A stretch of 64,000 nucleotides of DNA, from contig VAFL01000002.1 in assembly GCA_005768755.1 (NCBI GenBank), forward strand, positions 1-64,000, written 5' to 3'. The position numbers were made by a program, and so were the translations under genes. This DNA is from Paracoccus denitrificans (lineage in GTDB: Bacteria; Pseudomonadota; Alphaproteobacteria; Rhodobacterales; Rhodobacteraceae). The notes beneath the pieces are model-generated. The model saw nothing but the letters and a program-made list of their open reading frames with translations. It was not told the origin of the DNA and ran no database searches. How positions within the stretch are numbered: the stretch's first letter is position 1; the number at the start of each line of letters is the position of its first letter. Below are positions 50,938-59,967 of this stretch, one piece after another.

Positions 50938-52313
50938 AGTCGGTCTCCGATCAGGAATTCGGCGGCACGGTCCAGCCGGATGTGGGGCGGTCCATCGCCG
51001 GGGCGCGCTGTATCGGCGGCAGGGCGAAAATTCATCGCCGCATAATCCCCGTCCAACCATTCGCGGCGGCCTTCGCGCGCCGGAACCAGCAATTGCGATG
51101 GGTCCGACGGCAGTTCACCGGGATAGAAGGCCGCGCGCCGCCCGTCCATCAATGTGCCGCGCACCGCAGGCAGTTCCTGCCCGCCTTGTTCAATCATTGC
51201 CTCGGTCGTGGCGCGCAATGCGGCAATCGCCATCGCATCAGTCCGCGCGCCGGCGAAATCCGCGCGGTCACGCGCATCGCGCAGAAGTGCCGTTGCGATA
51301 TTCGCCAGACGCTGGTGCTGCGTATGATGCAGGTGATCGGCTTTCGTGGCGGCAAAAAGAATGCGTTCCACGCGCCGCAGGCCAAGCAGCTGCGCCAGCC
51401 AGCCCGTCCGACCGGGATTGAACGCCGAAAGGATGTCAGCCATCGTACGGCGCAGATCCTCCAGCGCCGGCGGGCCGGCATGGATCGCGCCCAGCACATC
51501 GACCAAAACGATCTGACGGTCGATGCGAGAGAAGTGATCGCGGAAAAAGGGTTTCACGATACGCGATTTATACGCCTCATAGCGGCGCGCGAACTCTCGC
51601 CGCAGGGACGATTTTCCCTCGGCCGGCGGAAGCGGTGCGAAGGTCAATGCCGGCGATCCGGCCATTTCGCCCGGCAGCAGGAACCGGCCCGGCGTGCAGT
51701 CCGACCAACCGGCTTCACGCGATGCCTGAAGATGGGCAGTGTATGAAGCCGCAAGCGATTGTGCGACCTGCTCATCCAGCCGCGCGTTCATATCCACGTC
51801 GCCGACAGCCGCCAGGTAATCCTCGGCCCCCGGACGGCCGGGCATGCGGGCCAGCACCTCCTGAGACCATTCGTCATAACTGCGCTCCATCAGACGCAGG
51901 TCCAGAAGCCATTCGCCGGGATAGTCGATGATGTCGATATGGACAGTCTGCGGGCTGCGCCAGCCACCGAACAGACCCGTCGGCTGCACACGCAGTGACA
52001 GCCTCAACTCGGATATGTGGCGGGTTCCTTCCGGCCAATACGGGTCCGGCCCGGTCAGTGCGCCAAGGTGGTTCTCGAACTCGAATCGTGGAATTGTGTC
52101 GTCCGGCTGCGGTTGCAGCCACGCCGACTTGATCGACCCATCAGCGGCGGCACGCAGCGCCGTCATCCGCCCCCGGTCCATCAGGTTTGCCACCAATGAG
52201 GTGATGAAGACAGTCTTGCCGGCCCTGCTGAGACCCGTGACGCCCAACCGGATGATCGGATCGCCGACCCCGATGCCGCGCATCAAACCACTGGTAAAAT
52301 CGGAAATGCCCAT
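50934..52313 (-). CDS. YcjX family GTPase-like protein
   Basis: 459 residues from ATG 52313. P-loop GLSRAGKT is at 27-34 in GVTGLSRAGKTVFITSLVAN. Further family features are DIIDYPGEWLLDL, VLVDVLGAIHAGPPALEDL and FAATKADHLHHTQHQRL. In the frame upstream an extra 14 residues would start at 52355 but overlap the hrpB promoter region. It is paired with the ycjF-like gene by GTGA and divergent from hrpB. Confidence 0.9.
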   Translation of the reverse strand: MGISDFTSGLMRGIGVGDPIIRLGVTGLSRAGKTVFITSLVANLMDRGRMTALRAAADGSIKSAWLQPQPDDTIPRFEFENHLGALTGPDPYWPEGTRHISELRLSLRVQPTGLFGGWRSPQTVHIDIIDYPGEWLLDLRLMERSYDEWSQEVLARMPGRPGAEDYLAAVGDVDMNARLDEQVAQSLAASYTAHLQASREAGWSDCTPGRFLLPGEMAGSPALTFAPLPPAEGKSSLRREFARRYEAYKSRIVKPFFRDHFSRIDRQIVLVDVLGAIHAGPPALEDLRRTMADILSAFNPGRTGWLAQLLGLRRVERILFAATKADHLHHTQHQRLANIATALLRDARDRADFAGARTDAMAIAALRATTEAMIEQGGQELPAVRGTLMDGRRAAFYPGELPSDPSQLLVPAREGRREWLDGDYAAMNFRPAADTARPGDGPPHIRLDRAAEFLIGDRL

Positions 52314-52430
52314 CAACCCGCCTGTGTTTTGCGGCACAACGACTTGCACCGGCATCGGGTTTCATATCGGTCGCAGGGGCCGGTCGTGCAAGGCTTTACG
52401 AAGCGTATGACCCCGCGCCATAAGACAGGC

Positions 52431-54836
52431 ATGCAAGAGCCCCTGCCTATCGACAATGTCCTGCCCGAACTCTGTGCCGCCATGGCACGTGATGGCCGTG
52501 CCGTGTTGATCGCACCGCCCGGCGCCGGCAAGACGACACGGGTTCCACTGGGGCTGATGGATCAGGGGATTGGCAAGATCCTGATACTGGAACCGCGCCG
52601 TCTGGCTGCCCGCGCCGCAGCCGAAAGGCTGGCCGAGGGTCTGGGACAGAAGGCCGGCCGTGATGTCGGCTACCGCATGCGAGGAGAGGCGGTTACCGGG
52701 TCGCTGATCGAAGTGGTCACCGAAGGCATTCTGACCCGGATGCTGCAATCCGACCCATCGCTTGACGGCATTGGCTGCGTGATCTTCGACGAGTTTCACG
52801 AGCGCAGCCTGAATGCCGATCTGGGGCTGGCCCTCGCGTGGGAGGCGCGGGGCGCCCTGCGCCCTGATCTGCAAATTCTGGTGATGTCGGCCACGCTGGA
52901 TGCTGGCCCTGTGGCCAGCTTGCTGGACGATGCGCCGATCATCGAAAGCATGGGCCGCGCCTTTCCGGTGGAAACCCGCTACCTGCCCCGCCCCCTGCCC
53001 CCCGCCAGCCGTCTGGAGACCGAGGCCGCGCGCCTGATCGCCCATGCCGAGGCCGAAACCCGTGACAATCCCGGCGGCACCATTCTGGCCTTCCTGCCCG
53101 GCGAGGGCGAAATCCGGCGTGTTGCCGCCGCCCTGTCTGATCTGCCCGTCGAGATCTCGCCGCTTTACGGCGCCATGGATTTCAAGGCGCAGCGTGCGGC
53201 GCTGTCGCCACCCGAAGGACGTCGCAAGATCGTGCTGGCGACCTCGATCGCGGAAACCTCGCTGACCATTCCGGGCGTGCGCGTCGTGGTTGACGCGGGC
53301 CGGGCAAGGCGCGCGCGGTTCGATCCCGGATCGGGCATGTCGCGGCTGGTGACCGAACGTGTCAGCCGGGCCGAGGCAGAGCAGCGAAGGGGTCGTGCCG
53401 GTCGCGTTGCACCGGGCATCTGCTATCCGCTTTGGGCGCGGGCCGAAGAAGGGGCGCTGCCCGCCTTCGCACCGCCCGAAATCATGATCGCCGACCTGAC
53501 CGGGCTGGCGCTGGAACTGGCCAGCTGGGGCAGCGACGGCGACGATCTTGCATTTCTGACGCCGCCGCCACCGGCCGCCCTCGCCGAAGCCCGCGCATTG
53601 CTGCGCGATCTGGGCGCCCTGGATGAACAGAACCGGATCACCGGACATGGGCGCGATCTGGCAGCACTGCCGGTGCATCCGCGCATTGCCCATATGCTGA
53701 CAGTTGCGGGCGCTTCCGCTGCCGACCTTGCGGCGCTTCTGGAAGACCGTGATCCGCTGCGCGGTGCCGGCGCCGATCTGTCGCTGCGCCTTCGGGCCCT
53801 GCGCCAGCCTTCAGGTCACGATACCGCGCGCGGCGCGCTGGAACGCATTCGCAAGGAAGGCCGCCGCCTGTCGCGTCTCGTGCCCGGCAGCGGGACGGGC
53901 CTGTCGCCCGGCGCCATGGCTGCACTGGCCTATCCTGATCGCATCGGGATGCGGCGGCCCGGCGATCAATCGCGCTATCTGCTGTCAGGCGGGCGCGGCG
54001 CTGTTCTGCCGGATGCAGACGCACTTTCCACGTCGCCCTTTCTTGTTGCCACCGATCTGGACGGCGATGGCCGCGAGGCAAAGATCCGTTTGGCCCTGCC
54101 GATCACCGAATCAGAAATCCGCACCCTGTTCGCCGACCGGATTCAGCCCGCTGAGATCGTCGAATGGTCGCCGCGCGATGGCCGCATCCTTGCCCTCCGA
54201 CGCGAGCGGTATGGCGCGCTGATCCTCTCGGAGCGGCCGCTTGATCGCGTATCTGATGACGCGCGCGCCCGCGCGGCCTGGCAAGCGGTTCAGGCCGAAG
54301 GCCTTAATTGGACAGGAAAGGCCGCCCGGCTTCGCGCCCGTATCAATTTGCTGCCAGACGGGCCGGACGTGTCGGATGCAGGGCTGCTTGCAGATGGCGA
54401 TTGGCTGATCCCCTATCTTGGGCATGTGAAGACCAGAAGCGACATCCGGTCCATCGATCTGACCCAACCGCTGCTGAATCTGCTTGGTTGGGACGGGCAG
54501 CAGACGCTAGCGAAGATCGCGCCTGCCAATTTTACCACGCCGCTGGGTCGGCAGGTGCCCATCGACTATGATGCAGAAACCCCATCGGTCGAATTGCGCC
54601 TGCAAGAGGTCTTCGGATTGGCCCGTCACCCGATGATCGGCAGCCAGCCCCTGCGGATGACGCTTCTTTCACCGGGTCAGAAGCCCATTGCCGTGACAAC
54701 CGACCTTCCCGGCTTCTGGGCCGGTTCCTATGCCGATGTGCGCAAGGATATGCGCGGCCGCTATCCTCGCCATCCCTGGCCCGAGGACCCGACGGACGCC
54801 GATCCGACATTACGCGCAAAACCGCGGGGCACCTGA
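52431..54836 (+). CDS. hrpB: ATP-dependent helicase HrpB
   Basis: Superfamily 2 DEAH-type helicase of 801 residues from ATG 52431, which fits the family length; ATG 52407 and 52329 are alternatives in frame. Walker A is APPGAGKTT at 28-36, the DExH box DEFH at 120-123, with ATSIAETSLTIPGVRVVVDAG and QRRGRAGR. The C-terminal HrpB domain is about 480-800. Role in RNA metabolism is likely but poorly defined. Convergent with the ABC permease downstream. Confidence 0.94.
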   Translation: MQEPLPIDNVLPELCAAMARDGRAVLIAPPGAGKTTRVPLGLMDQGIGKILILEPRRLAARAAAERLAEGLGQKAGRDVGYRMRGEAVTGSLIEVVTEGILTRMLQSDPSLDGIGCVIFDEFHERSLNADLGLALAWEARGALRPDLQILVMSATLDAGPVASLLDDAPIIESMGRAFPVETRYLPRPLPPASRLETEAARLIAHAEAETRDNPGGTILAFLPGEGEIRRVAAALSDLPVEISPLYGAMDFKAQRAALSPPEGRRKIVLATSIAETSLTIPGVRVVVDAGRARRARFDPGSGMSRLVTERVSRAEAEQRRGRAGRVAPGICYPLWARAEEGALPAFAPPEIMIADLTGLALELASWGSDGDDLAFLTPPPPAALAEARALLRDLGALDEQNRITGHGRDLAALPVHPRIAHMLTVAGASAADLAALLEDRDPLRGAGADLSLRLRALRQPSGHDTARGALERIRKEGRRLSRLVPGSGTGLSPGAMAALAYPDRIGMRRPGDQSRYLLSGGRGAVLPDADALSTSPFLVATDLDGDGREAKIRLALPITESEIRTLFADRIQPAEIVEWSPRDGRILALRRERYGALILSERPLDRVSDDARARAAWQAVQAEGLNWTGKAARLRARINLLPDGPDVSDAGLLADGDWLIPYLGHVKTRSDIRSIDLTQPLLNLLGWDGQQTLAKIAPANFTTPLGRQVPIDYDAETPSVELRLQEVFGLARHPMIGSQPLRMTLLSPGQKPIAVTTDLPGFWAGSYADVRKDMRGRYPRHPWPEDPTDADPTLRAKPRGT

Positions 54837-54958
54837 CGGTCGGTCCAGATGCAGCGGCTGGACAGGGGTTGAGTTGCCGCATCTGCGACGTGCGTCAGCC
54901 ATCGCGGCAGTTTTCATTGCAGGTGCCGCATCATCTTGCTTGCGAAACCTGAAAGCGC

Positions 54959-55909
54959 CTAACCGGACCGCTTTTGCGACAGCGTCGCGACCGCGACGGC
55001 GGAAATCACGATGGCGCCGACAAGGATCTCGCGGGTATAGCTGTCCACTTTCAACTGAGTCAGACCGTTGTCGAGAATGCCCAGCATCAGCACGCCCAGA
55101 AGCGTGAAGATCACGCGCGGCTCTCCCTGCCGGCTCATCGTCATGCCCAGAAACACCGCCGCTATGGCGTCCAGCATCAGCCCCGCACCCTGCGTCGGAT
55201 TGGCCGAGGCGACACGCGCCGCATACATCAGGCCCGCCCCTGCCGCGCCCAGGCCGGTCAGCGCGAAGGCAAACAGACGCAGCCGCACCACCCGGACACC
55301 TGCCAGCATCGCCGCCTCGCGGTTGCCGCCAATGGCATAAAGGCGGCGCCCGAAGCTGGTCTGTTCCAGAAGGAACCAGCACAGCAACACCACCCCCGCA
55401 GCGAGAAGCGAGAGTGCAGGGATTTTCACATCCCCCATCTCGATCCCGCCGCGCGCGAAACCGGAAAAACCGGGCGGGATATCGCGGCCGAATATGGTCT
55501 TGCCGCCAGATATCCTGAAGGCCAGGCCAGAGAAGACAGTCATCGTGCCAAGCGTTGCCACAAAGGGCAGAATGCCGATGACCGACACCAGAACCCCGTT
55601 CAGCAATCCCCCTGCGACGCCAACCAGCAGCGCCGCCATAACCCCCGTCCAGACCGGGTAGCCCATGACAAACACCGTCGCCGCGACGACACCGGCAAGG
55701 CTGGCCATCGAGCCCACGGACAGATCGAAATCATTCATCACCATCACGATGGTCATTGTCGCCGCCACCACCGCCAGCATCGACACCTGCTGCCCGATGT
55801 TCATCAGATTGCGCGCCGTCAGGAATGTGTCGGGCAGCCGGAATGCAAAAAACAGGATGATCGAGAGCAGGCCCAGAAGCGTGCCAGACTGGCGCAGGGT
55901 CTTGGTCAT
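54959..55909 (-). CDS. Sugar ABC transporter permease (RbsC/XylH-type)
   Basis: 316 residues with about eight hydrophobic segments. The family core is LSVGSMASLAGVVAATVFVMG, then LLVGVAGGLLNGVLVSVIGILPFVATLGTM. The EAA-like loop is FARGGIEMG. It works with the duplicated ATPase (starts overlap by four bases) and the binding protein upstream. Substrate probably a pentose or polyol, judged only by family and neighbouring FGGY kinase. Confidence 0.9.
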   Translation of the reverse strand: MTKTLRQSGTLLGLLSIILFFAFRLPDTFLTARNLMNIGQQVSMLAVVAATMTIVMVMNDFDLSVGSMASLAGVVAATVFVMGYPVWTGVMAALLVGVAGGLLNGVLVSVIGILPFVATLGTMTVFSGLAFRISGGKTIFGRDIPPGFSGFARGGIEMGDVKIPALSLLAAGVVLLCWFLLEQTSFGRRLYAIGGNREAAMLAGVRVVRLRLFAFALTGLGAAGAGLMYAARVASANPTQGAGLMLDAIAAVFLGMTMSRQGEPRVIFTLLGVLMLGILDNGLTQLKVDSYTREILVGAIVISAVAVATLSQKRSG

Positions 55910-57414
55910 GTGGCAGCCTTCTCTTCCATCTTGTCATAGAATGCGCCCAGCAGACGGGCCGCGCTCAGCCCCGGTTGCGCCATCAGATGCGCTTGGCGGC
56001 CGTCCTGCAAAACCAGGACGCGGTCACACATCCCGATCACCTCGGGCAGGTCGGTCGAGGTCAGGATCACCGCGCAGCCCTGTTCGGCCAGCCCGCGCAC
56101 CAGGTCGTAGATGTCATGCTTGGCGCCGACATCGACACCGCGCGTCGGTTCGTCCAGCAACAGCAGGCGCGGCTGGCCCATCACCGCGCGGGCGAACACC
56201 ACTTTCTGCTGATTTCCGCCCGACAGTTGCCCGACCGGCTGTTCCATGCCCGCCGCTTTCAGCCGCACATCGCGGGCCAGACGGGCGGCGTCTCGGCTTT
56301 CGCGCCGCCTGCTGCTGATCGGTCCATAGCCCGACAGATAGGGAAGCACGATGTTCGACCTGATCGGCATCCCCAGCATCAGCGCCTCGGCCCGACGCTC
56401 TCGAGGGATATAGGCAATCCCGCGCGACCACGCCTGCGCCGGGCTGCGCGGCAAAGGGCGGCCTTCGAATTCGGCCCGCCCTGCGTGCAGCCGGGTCTGA
56501 CCGACCAGCATGCGCAGCAGCCGGCTTTGCCCGGCCTCAGCCAGACCGGTCACGCCCAGAACCTCTCCAGGATGCAGATCGAAATCCAGACCGGTCAGAT
56601 CATCCGTCGCCACGCCCTGCAAACGCAGGACCGGCACCGGACCTATCGCGCCGCGGCGGGGGGGATAGACATCCGCGACTTCGCGGCCGGTCATCTCCTC
56701 GATGATGCGCGCTTTCGATGTCTCGGCGATGGGCCGTGTCGAGACATGGCGCCCGTCGCGCAGCACTGTCACGTCGTCCGCGATCGCCATCACCTCGTCC
56801 AGCCGATGCGACACATAAAGGACCGTCGCGCCTTCGGCCTTAAGCCGCGCAATCACCTTGAACAGCATCTCGGATTCTGCGCCGGTCAGCGCGGCCGTTG
56901 GTTCATCCAGCACATAAAGAACCGGCGGCGCACCATCGGAGACAAGGGCGGCAGCGATCTTCATCAGCATCCGCTCACCCACGGGCAGGCTGCCCGCCGG
57001 GGCCTTCACATCGATATGTCCGGCCCCCAGCCTCTCAAGCGCCGCCTGCGCCCGCGCGCGGACCTGCGGCCAATCGACTACGATCCCGAACCGGCGCGGA
57101 TAGGCATGAGACAGAAGAATGTTTTCCGCAACGGACAGTTGCGGAACGATATTCAATTCCTGGTGGATGAACCGGAAGCCCGCGCGGTGGGCATCATCGG
57201 CGCCGTTCAGAGGCACCGCCTGTCCGTCCAGCCTGACCGCCAGCCCATCCGCGCGCGTCACGCCCGCGATCAGCTTGATCAGCGTGGATTTTCCGGCCCC
57301 GTTCTCACCCATCAGGGCATGGACGCGGCCGCCGCGCAGGCGCAGCGTCACATCGTCAAGCGCCCGAACCCCACCAAAGGACTTGGACATCTGCGCGAAA
57401 GTCAGGTCAGTCAT
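55906..57414 (-). CDS. Sugar ABC transporter ATP-binding protein (double ATPase)
   Basis: 502 residues with two ABC domains fused, as in RbsA/XylG. The first domain has GENGAGKSTLIKLIAGV (about 36-52) and YVLDEPTAALTGAES; the second has LSGGNQQKVVFARAVM and LLLDEPTRGVDVGAKHDI. The second P-loop is degenerate (GLAEAGQS), as usual for this family. It lies 20 bp downstream of the binding-protein gene. Confidence 0.93.
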   Translation of the reverse strand: MTDLTFAQMSKSFGGVRALDDVTLRLRGGRVHALMGENGAGKSTLIKLIAGVTRADGLAVRLDGQAVPLNGADDAHRAGFRFIHQELNIVPQLSVAENILLSHAYPRRFGIVVDWPQVRARAQAALERLGAGHIDVKAPAGSLPVGERMLMKIAAALVSDGAPPVLYVLDEPTAALTGAESEMLFKVIARLKAEGATVLYVSHRLDEVMAIADDVTVLRDGRHVSTRPIAETSKARIIEEMTGREVADVYPPRRGAIGPVPVLRLQGVATDDLTGLDFDLHPGEVLGVTGLAEAGQSRLLRMLVGQTRLHAGRAEFEGRPLPRSPAQAWSRGIAYIPRERRAEALMLGMPIRSNIVLPYLSGYGPISSRRRESRDAARLARDVRLKAAGMEQPVGQLSGGNQQKVVFARAVMGQPRLLLLDEPTRGVDVGAKHDIYDLVRGLAEQGCAVILTSTDLPEVIGMCDRVLVLQDGRQAHLMAQPGLSAARLLGAFYDKMEEKAAT

Positions 57415-57433
57415 GGGATCGGGCGCAGATCCG

Positions 57434-58345
57434 TCATTCAGCCGCGTTTGCGGCAGTGATCAGCGTCGTCGGGACATAGACAACACGGCTGAGCTGTTCT
57501 TCCTTGGCAATGGCCCGGCCGACGACGTCGACCGCTTCGGCCCCCATCGCGGCGAAATCCTGCGCCACCGAAGCCTCGAAACTGCCGCCCGCCGCGATGG
57601 CGTCACGCGCCTGCGGATTGGCGTCGATGCCCGTGATGACGATCCCTTCATCGCCGCGACCCGCATCCTCGATCGCCTGCAACGCACCGAGTGCGGGCTG
57701 ATCCCAGGCGGCCCAGACCGCCTTGATGCTGCCCGGTTCGGGATTGGCGGCCAGGATCGCCTCCATCTTCGCGCGGCTGTCGGCGATCCCGCCGTCCTGC
57801 ACATCGGGCGTCACCCGGTCCAGCACCTCGATATCGGGGAAATTGCCGAAAACCGCATCGGCCACGACGCCGCGGATCTGCACTGGCGGGAAGGCATCGA
57901 AGACGAACATCACCACGCTCCCCTGCCCGTCGATCCGGTTCGCGGTGTAGACGGCGGTTTCAGCGGCCATCGCATAACCGTTCGAGGTGATATTGGCGGT
58001 CAGCAGTGGGTCGCTGCCCGCATCCAGCCCGACGACCGGGATCCCCGCATCCGCTGCGGCCAGAAGCCCGGCATTGACCTGCGCGGGGTCGACGGCGATC
58101 ACGATGGCATCGGCATTCTGCGTCACCGCATCCTCGATCCGGCTGATGACGGCGGCCACGTCGCCGGCGGTATCGACGACATTGACCTGCCAGCCCTTTT
58201 CGGTGGCACCTGCCTGAAACCCTTCAATGGCCGCCTGCGTCCCCGGCTGGGCCAGATAGGGTGTGATGACAGTAACATCCTGCGCGACCGCGGCGCCTGC
58301 GCAAAGTCCGAAGAAAGAGGCGGTTAGGGCGAGTTTCTTAATCAT
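57434..58345 (-). CDS. Sugar ABC transporter substrate-binding protein
   Basis: 303 residues from ATG 58345; a longer frame runs back into the kinase gene and is not used. Signal peptide to about residue 21 (GAAVAQ). Periplasmic-binding type 1 fold of the ribose/galactose class: GFQAGATEKGWQVNVVD, AIVIAVDPAQVNAGLLAAADAGIPVVGLDAG, KAVWAAWDQPALGALQAI. The 85 bp upstream hold an inverted repeat that may be an operator. Ligand not readable. Confidence 0.92.
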   Translation of the reverse strand: MIKKLALTASFFGLCAGAAVAQDVTVITPYLAQPGTQAAIEGFQAGATEKGWQVNVVDTAGDVAAVISRIEDAVTQNADAIVIAVDPAQVNAGLLAAADAGIPVVGLDAGSDPLLTANITSNGYAMAAETAVYTANRIDGQGSVVMFVFDAFPPVQIRGVVADAVFGNFPDIEVLDRVTPDVQDGGIADSRAKMEAILAANPEPGSIKAVWAAWDQPALGALQAIEDAGRGDEGIVITGIDANPQARDAIAAGGSFEASVAQDFAAMGAEAVDVVGRAIAKEEQLSRVVYVPTTLITAANAAE

Positions 58346-58379
58346 GGGATGTCCTGCCGGGATCGAATGGGGGATGATG

Positions 58380-58397
58380 CTGTCACGCGTGTAACAG
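58380..58397 (-). promoter_or_regulatory. Operator-like dyad upstream of the sugar-binding protein gene
   Basis: The minus strand reads CTGTTACACGCGTGACAG, an imperfect 18-bp palindrome (14 of 18 positions symmetric) with a central CG, as in LacI/GalR-type operators. GTTACACGC recurs at 59944-59952 in the gap before the FGGY kinase. A regulator gene is not in the window. A chance repeat cannot be excluded. Confidence 0.4.
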
Positions 58398-58430
58398 AAT
58401 ATTGCCGTGAATGACCATATGGCGCAGCAA

Positions 58431-59894
58431 TCATTCGGTCGTCTGCCCAACTGCCGCCAGCCGCTTGCCAAGCGCCGCGTTGGTGTCGATCGCTTCCAGA
58501 TAGATCGCGAACAGATCGTCATACAGTGCGGCCTGTGCCGGATCGGGCCGGTATTGCGCGCCGCTGACGGACAGCACGGCACCAGCTTGCGCAAATCCGG
58601 TGAATTGGCCCGCGCCGATGCCGGCCAGCATCGCCGCGCCAAGCACGCCCGGTTCTGCCCCGGCCATGTCGCGCAACGGCACGCCCAGCACATCTGCCCT
58701 GATCTGGTTCCATGACGCTGACCGAAACCCGCCCCCGCCACACAGAACCATGTCGACCGGCACGTCGGCGGAACGCTTCAGCGCCTCGAGCGCATGGCGG
58801 GCGGACAATGCAACGCCCTCGTAAACCGCGCGGGCCAGATCGGGCAGCGCCGTCCGGCGCGAGACGTTCAGGAATGCGGCGCGAAGATCGGCGTCCCAGA
58901 TGGGCGCGCGTTCGCCTTCCAACTGGGGCAGGAACAGTGGCGTGGCCGGGCTGCGCGGATGCAAGGCCACCAGATCGGCCATGTCGCCGAAGGACAGGCC
59001 CGCCATCTCTGAAAACCACCGCTTCGCATCGCCGCCCGATTGCGTCGGCGCGGCATGCAGACGCAGGCCCTGATATTCGGGAAAGACGATGACGCCGGGC
59101 GCAGGCACGACGTTGCGACAGGAAATCCCCATGATCTCGCTTGTGCCGCTAAGGTAAACCGCCGCCCCCTCCGTCGCCGCCCCCACGCCGACAAGACCAG
59201 CCCAGGCGTCCATCGTGCCAGACACGACCGGGCAGCCCTGAAACGGGCCCGACCGCAACCGCCCGGCGACCTCGGTCAGCCCGATCAGGGGGGCGACGCG
59301 ATCTGCCGCACCGGGGACCAGATCCAGCACGCCCCGGACGTAATCCATGTCCGGCCCGACAAGCCCGACATTGGACAGAGGATCGGTCAGGACATTGCCG
59401 GTCATCTGCCAGATGCAATAATCCTTGGGCAGCAGGACATAGCGGGTCGCCGCCCAGATCGCCGGTTCGTGCTGCGCGACCCAGGCCATGCGGGATATGG
59501 CATGGCTGGCGTCGATGGGCATCGGCGCCCCCCACCATTCGACCTTTTGTGCCGCGCTGACCCCGGCATCAAGACGCGCCGCCACGGCCCCCGACCGGCC
59601 GTCTTGCCACAGGATCGCGGGACGCAAGGCGGCGCCTTCGCCATCCACAAAGACATGCGTATTGACCTGACTGCACAAGCCGATGGCCGCCACATCATGG
59701 CCGGCAAAGCGATCCAGCGCCCGCCCGATCAGAGCCATCCAATCGTCAGGGTTCTGTTCGACCTGGTTCAGCCCGGCGCGCGCGGTCGGATAGGTTCCGG
59801 CAAAGCTGTCCAGCACCCGGCCATCCGGCCCGATCACCGCCGCCTTTACCGAGGTCGTGCCGACGTCGATCCCGATCAGCGCCTGCCCTGCCAT
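58431..59894 (-). CDS. FGGY family carbohydrate kinase
   Basis: 487 residues. The N-terminal ATPase loop IGIDVGTTSVKAAVI is at about 7-21; ILWQDGRS, VSGTMDAWAGLVG, VYLSGTSEIMGIS and the C-terminal VLCGGGGFRSASWNQIRADVLG complete the FGGY signature. It resembles xylulokinase and polyol kinases, but the substrate is open. It lies upstream of the sugar ABC genes in the same orientation, so it probably phosphorylates the sugar they import. Confidence 0.93.
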   Translation of the reverse strand: MAGQALIGIDVGTTSVKAAVIGPDGRVLDSFAGTYPTARAGLNQVEQNPDDWMALIGRALDRFAGHDVAAIGLCSQVNTHVFVDGEGAALRPAILWQDGRSGAVAARLDAGVSAAQKVEWWGAPMPIDASHAISRMAWVAQHEPAIWAATRYVLLPKDYCIWQMTGNVLTDPLSNVGLVGPDMDYVRGVLDLVPGAADRVAPLIGLTEVAGRLRSGPFQGCPVVSGTMDAWAGLVGVGAATEGAAVYLSGTSEIMGISCRNVVPAPGVIVFPEYQGLRLHAAPTQSGGDAKRWFSEMAGLSFGDMADLVALHPRSPATPLFLPQLEGERAPIWDADLRAAFLNVSRRTALPDLARAVYEGVALSARHALEALKRSADVPVDMVLCGGGGFRSASWNQIRADVLGVPLRDMAGAEPGVLGAAMLAGIGAGQFTGFAQAGAVLSVSGAQYRPDPAQAALYDDLFAIYLEAIDTNAALGKRLAAVGQTTE

Positions 59895-59967
59895 GCAATC
59901 CTCCTTGCCGCGTTGGGGGCAAGCGCCCCTTTATTGCGGACTGGTTACACGCCGGGCGCGGGCGCAA

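Noticed and set aside
59926..59942. GGGGC-AAGC-GCCCC stem with TTT on the plus strand
   Set aside because: The surrounding genes are on the minus strand, so there is no transcript for it to end.
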